Below, in pieces: positions 50,209 to 52,357 of a stretch of 52,357 nucleotides of DNA (the first letter of the stretch is position 1; every line of letters begins with the position of its first letter). The stretch is from an uncultured Lachnospiraceae bacterium (GTDB lineage Bacteria > Bacillota > Clostridia > Lachnospirales > Lachnospiraceae), in the NCBI GenBank assembly GCA_902781325.1, contig CACZJD010000007.1:1-52357 (forward strand), read 5' to 3'. The translations under genes and the position numbers were made by a program. Under the pieces are notes generated by a model. That model searched no databases and was not told where the DNA came from. It saw nothing but the letters and a program-made list of their open reading frames with translations.

Positions 50209-51801
50209 ATGTCAACAACAGCGCAGGAAATCGCACGAAGACGAACATTCGCGATCATTTCCCATCCTGATGCGGGTAAGACAACGCTGACGGAGAAGTT
50301 CCTTCTCTACGGAGGAGCAATCAATCTCGCGGGAAGTGTCAAGGGAAAAGCAACAGCAAGACACGCGGTCTCAGACTGGATGGAGATCGAGAAACAAAGA
50401 GGAATCTCCGTGACAAGCTCGGTGCTGCAGTTCGAGTACGACGGATGCTGCATCAACATTCTTGATACACCGGGACACCAGGACTTCTCCGAGGATACAT
50501 ACCGCACGCTTATGGCTGCGGATTCCGCTGTAATGGTCATCGACGGAGCAAAGGGTGTTGAGCCACAGACCAAGAAGCTTTTCAAGGTCTGTACGATGCG
50601 CCATATCCCGATCTTTACATTTATAAATAAGATGGACCGCGACGCCCTGGATACATTTGATCTTCTTGACGATATTGAGAAGAACCTGGGCATTGATACA
50701 TGTCCCATGAACTGGCCGATCGGTTCCGGCAAAGCTTTTAAGGGCGTTTTCGACAGGGAGAAGGAGGAAGTGATCACCTACGCGGACACCCAGAAGGGGA
50801 CCAGAGAAGGAACACAGACCAGGATCCCTATGACAGATGAGGACAGGATCCTCGCTGAGCTGGGCGGCGATGCCGCGGAGCAGCTGCGCGAGGAAGTGGA
50901 ACTTCTGGACGGGGCAAGCGCGGGTTTTGATCTGGAAGAGGTCAGGGCGGGAAATCTGACGCCGGTATTTTTCGGCTCCGCACTCAACAATTTCGGAGTA
51001 GAGATCTTCCTGAAGCATTTCCTTGAAATGGCTCCGGCACCTTCGGCGAGAATGACGGATCAGGGACCTGTGGATCCTGTAGAAGACGTCTTCTCCGCTT
51101 TTGTTTTCAAGATCCAGGCAAATATGAACAAAGCTCACAGAGACAGGATAGCTTTCATCCGCATCTGCTCGGGCAGATACGATATCGGCATGGATGTCAA
51201 GCACGTCCAGAGCGGAAGAGTGCAGAGGCTTTCCCAGCCGCAGCAGCTCATGGCCGACGACAGAAAGATCCTCAGCGAAGCTTATGCAGGGGATATTATC
51301 GGTATTTTTGATCCCGGCCTGTATTCCATCGGCGATACATTCTGCATGCCTAAAGCGAACTTCAGATATGAGGGAATCCCCACTTTCGCGCCGGAGCACT
51401 TCGCAAGGGTGCGCCAGGTGGATACTATGAAGAGAGACCAGTTCGTCAAGGGCATCAAGCAGATCGCCCAGGAAGGCGCGATCCAGATCTTCAGAGAACT
51501 CCACACAGGTATGGAGGAGATCATCTGCGGCGTCGTCGGAATGCTGCAGTTTGACGTTCTCCAGTTCAGGCTCAAGAGCGAGTACAATGTAGATATCATC
51601 CTCGAGCAGCTGCCGTATGAGCATATCCGCTGGGTCACCAAGTGCGACACGGATATCATGCGGATCACCGGCACAACAGATATGAAGAGGGTCGAGGATC
51701 TCAAGGGAAATCCTTTGCTTCTCTTTATCAATCCCTGGTCGGTTCAGATGGTTCTGGACAGGAACGAGGGGCTGGAGCTTGCAGAATTTTCCCGGGGCTG
51801 A
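50209..51801 (+). CDS. prfC: peptide chain release factor 3
   Basis: A 530-residue GTPase that recycles class I release factors from the ribosome. G1 ISHPDAGKTTLTEKF, G2 RGISVTSS, G3 DTPGHQDFSEDTYR, G4 NKMDRDA; the G3 region and FLLYGGAINLAGSVKG distinguish RF3 from EF-G. RBS CAGGAG before the ATG. Confidence 0.97.
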   Translation: MSTTAQEIARRRTFAIISHPDAGKTTLTEKFLLYGGAINLAGSVKGKATARHAVSDWMEIEKQRGISVTSSVLQFEYDGCCINILDTPGHQDFSEDTYRTLMAADSAVMVIDGAKGVEPQTKKLFKVCTMRHIPIFTFINKMDRDALDTFDLLDDIEKNLGIDTCPMNWPIGSGKAFKGVFDREKEEVITYADTQKGTREGTQTRIPMTDEDRILAELGGDAAEQLREEVELLDGASAGFDLEEVRAGNLTPVFFGSALNNFGVEIFLKHFLEMAPAPSARMTDQGPVDPVEDVFSAFVFKIQANMNKAHRDRIAFIRICSGRYDIGMDVKHVQSGRVQRLSQPQQLMADDRKILSEAYAGDIIGIFDPGLYSIGDTFCMPKANFRYEGIPTFAPEHFARVRQVDTMKRDQFVKGIKQIAQEGAIQIFRELHTGMEEIICGVVGMLQFDVLQFRLKSEYNVDIILEQLPYEHIRWVTKCDTDIMRITGTTDMKRVEDLKGNPLLLFINPWSVQMVLDRNEGLELAEFSRG

Positions 51802-51892
51802 GTATAGGCAAAGATTGCATAATCTGATAAAATATGATGATGTATATGCAAAGTATACAAGTGCGAATTCGAGAGTATACGGGAGGCTTTTT

Positions 51893-52270
51893 ATGGCACA
51901 GGAAAAGAATACTGGTGAGAGATATAATGATGCGTTGGACATCGGCACTGTAAAGATCGCTGATGACGTAGTTGCTCTTATCGCCGCTTTCGCTGCGATG
52001 GAAGTTGAGGGCGTCTCCGGAATGGCCGGAGGACTGGACATGGACACGGTCAGTAAGGGCGGAATGAAGAGACTCGGCAAGACTGTCAGAGTGGAAGTCA
52101 GCAAGGAAGGCGTACAGGCTGACCTTGCTATCGACCTTGTCTATGGTTACAGCATTCCCGAGACATGCAGCAAGGTACAGGACAGAGTAAAGACATCCAT
52201 TGAGAATATGACCGGCCTTGAGGTCAAGGACGTCAATATTCGCGTATCCGGTATCAAGATGAACGACTAA
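51893..52270 (+). CDS. Asp23/Gls24 family envelope stress response protein
   Basis: A 125-residue protein of the Asp23 (alkaline shock) family: IGTVKIADDVVALIAAFAAMEVEGV, then the VRVEVSKEGVQADLAIDLVYGYSIPE segment and VKDVNIRVSGI. In Firmicutes such proteins are often encoded directly before nusB, as here. ATG 51893 has GGGAGG 6 nt upstream. The longer upstream frame overlapping prfC is not favoured. Confidence 0.92.
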   Translation: MAQEKNTGERYNDALDIGTVKIADDVVALIAAFAAMEVEGVSGMAGGLDMDTVSKGGMKRLGKTVRVEVSKEGVQADLAIDLVYGYSIPETCSKVQDRVKTSIENMTGLEVKDVNIRVSGIKMND

Positions 52271-52289
52271 TGATTGAAAGACGGGTTAT

Positions 52290-52357
52290 ATGAACAGGAA
52301 GAGTTTGAGAGAGCAGATCTTTAAGCTGCTTTTCAGAACAGAATTTAATGATCCTGC
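52290..52357 (+). CDS. nusB: transcription antitermination protein NusB (N-terminal fragment, cut by window end)
   Basis: The first 22 codons (MNRKSLREQIFKLLFRTEF and on) match the NusB N-terminus, where a basic start and REQIFKLLF are typical. It begins 19 nt after the Asp23 gene, as expected for the Asp23-NusB order. The rest lies outside the window. Confidence 0.85.
   Translation, partial: MNRKSLREQIFKLLFRTEFNDP

Noticed and set aside
50371..52104. 577-codon minus-strand ORF opposite prfC
   Set aside because: Antisense shadow spanning prfC and the Asp23 gene; no motif and no RBS.

Overview
This 52.4-kb window looks like a chromosomal segment of an anaerobic, spore-forming clostridial Firmicute, most likely a Lachnospiraceae-type gut bacterium. 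The evidence is Bacillus/Clostridium-type gene order (cysS-mrnC-rlmB-sigH; pyrH-frr-uppS-cdsA-rseP-ispG-polC; rimP-nusA-ylxR-ylxQ-infB-rbfA-nrnA-truB-ribF-rpsO-pnp), a PolC-type replicase, a stand-alone [FeFe] hydrogenase, a split PurH, AGGAGG-type ribosome binding sites and tRNA genes without encoded CCA. Base composition looks close to 50% GC (not computed). I see no prophage, CRISPR array, intact insertion sequence or rRNA.

Layout. 0-13.3 kb: tRNA-Met(CAT) on the minus strand; a wall amidase fused to a class A beta-lactamase-like domain; SstT transporter; split purine enzymes (IMP cyclohydrolase plus AICAR transformylase); an orphan HExxH protein; a CBS protein and a DJ-1 protein on the minus strand; a group B-like [FeFe] hydrogenase; ispF; then cysS-mrnC-rlmB-sigH and a small conserved-looking ORF. 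13.4-21.9 kb: a cell-surface block with a 1408-residue secreted protein (metallo-beta-lactamase fold, about 35 choline-binding-type repeats and an NlpC/P60 domain), a small membrane protein, a phosphodiester glycosidase and, divergently, a class A penicillin-binding protein. 22-27 kb: tRNA-Thr(GGT), a YigZ protein, and mgtE convergent with typA. The roughly 700-bp mgtE/typA intergenic region holds two related ~195-bp hairpin elements. 27-37.7 kb: pyrH-frr-uppS-cdsA-rseP-ispG-polC and a YARHG-domain protein. 37.7-38.5 kb: glutathione peroxidase and tRNA-Glu(CTC). 38.5-52.36 kb: the rimP-nusA-infB translation/RNA-metabolism operon, rpsO-pnp, prfC, an Asp23-family protein and the first 22 codons of nusB.

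Most of the window is housekeeping: translation factors, isoprenoid and phospholipid precursors, RNA turnover and replication. The non-routine content is: (1) a pair of long imperfect palindromes at 24337-24532 and 24788-24982, each about 25 nt past the stop codon of the neighbouring convergent gene and in the same orientation relative to it, with a conserved loop and a 12-bp apical stem whose four differences are all compensated; (2) two unusual wall-enzyme fusions (282-2090 and 13392-17618); (3) a +1 frameshift in infB near 41276; (4) an orphan cytoplasmic HExxH protein resembling the anthrax lethal factor catalytic domain; (5) several leader elements, including a possible leader ORF overlapping mgtE, a terminator ahead of rimP and a structured rpsO leader.

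Functions are inferred from motifs and gene order read by eye; no database search or folding program was run.
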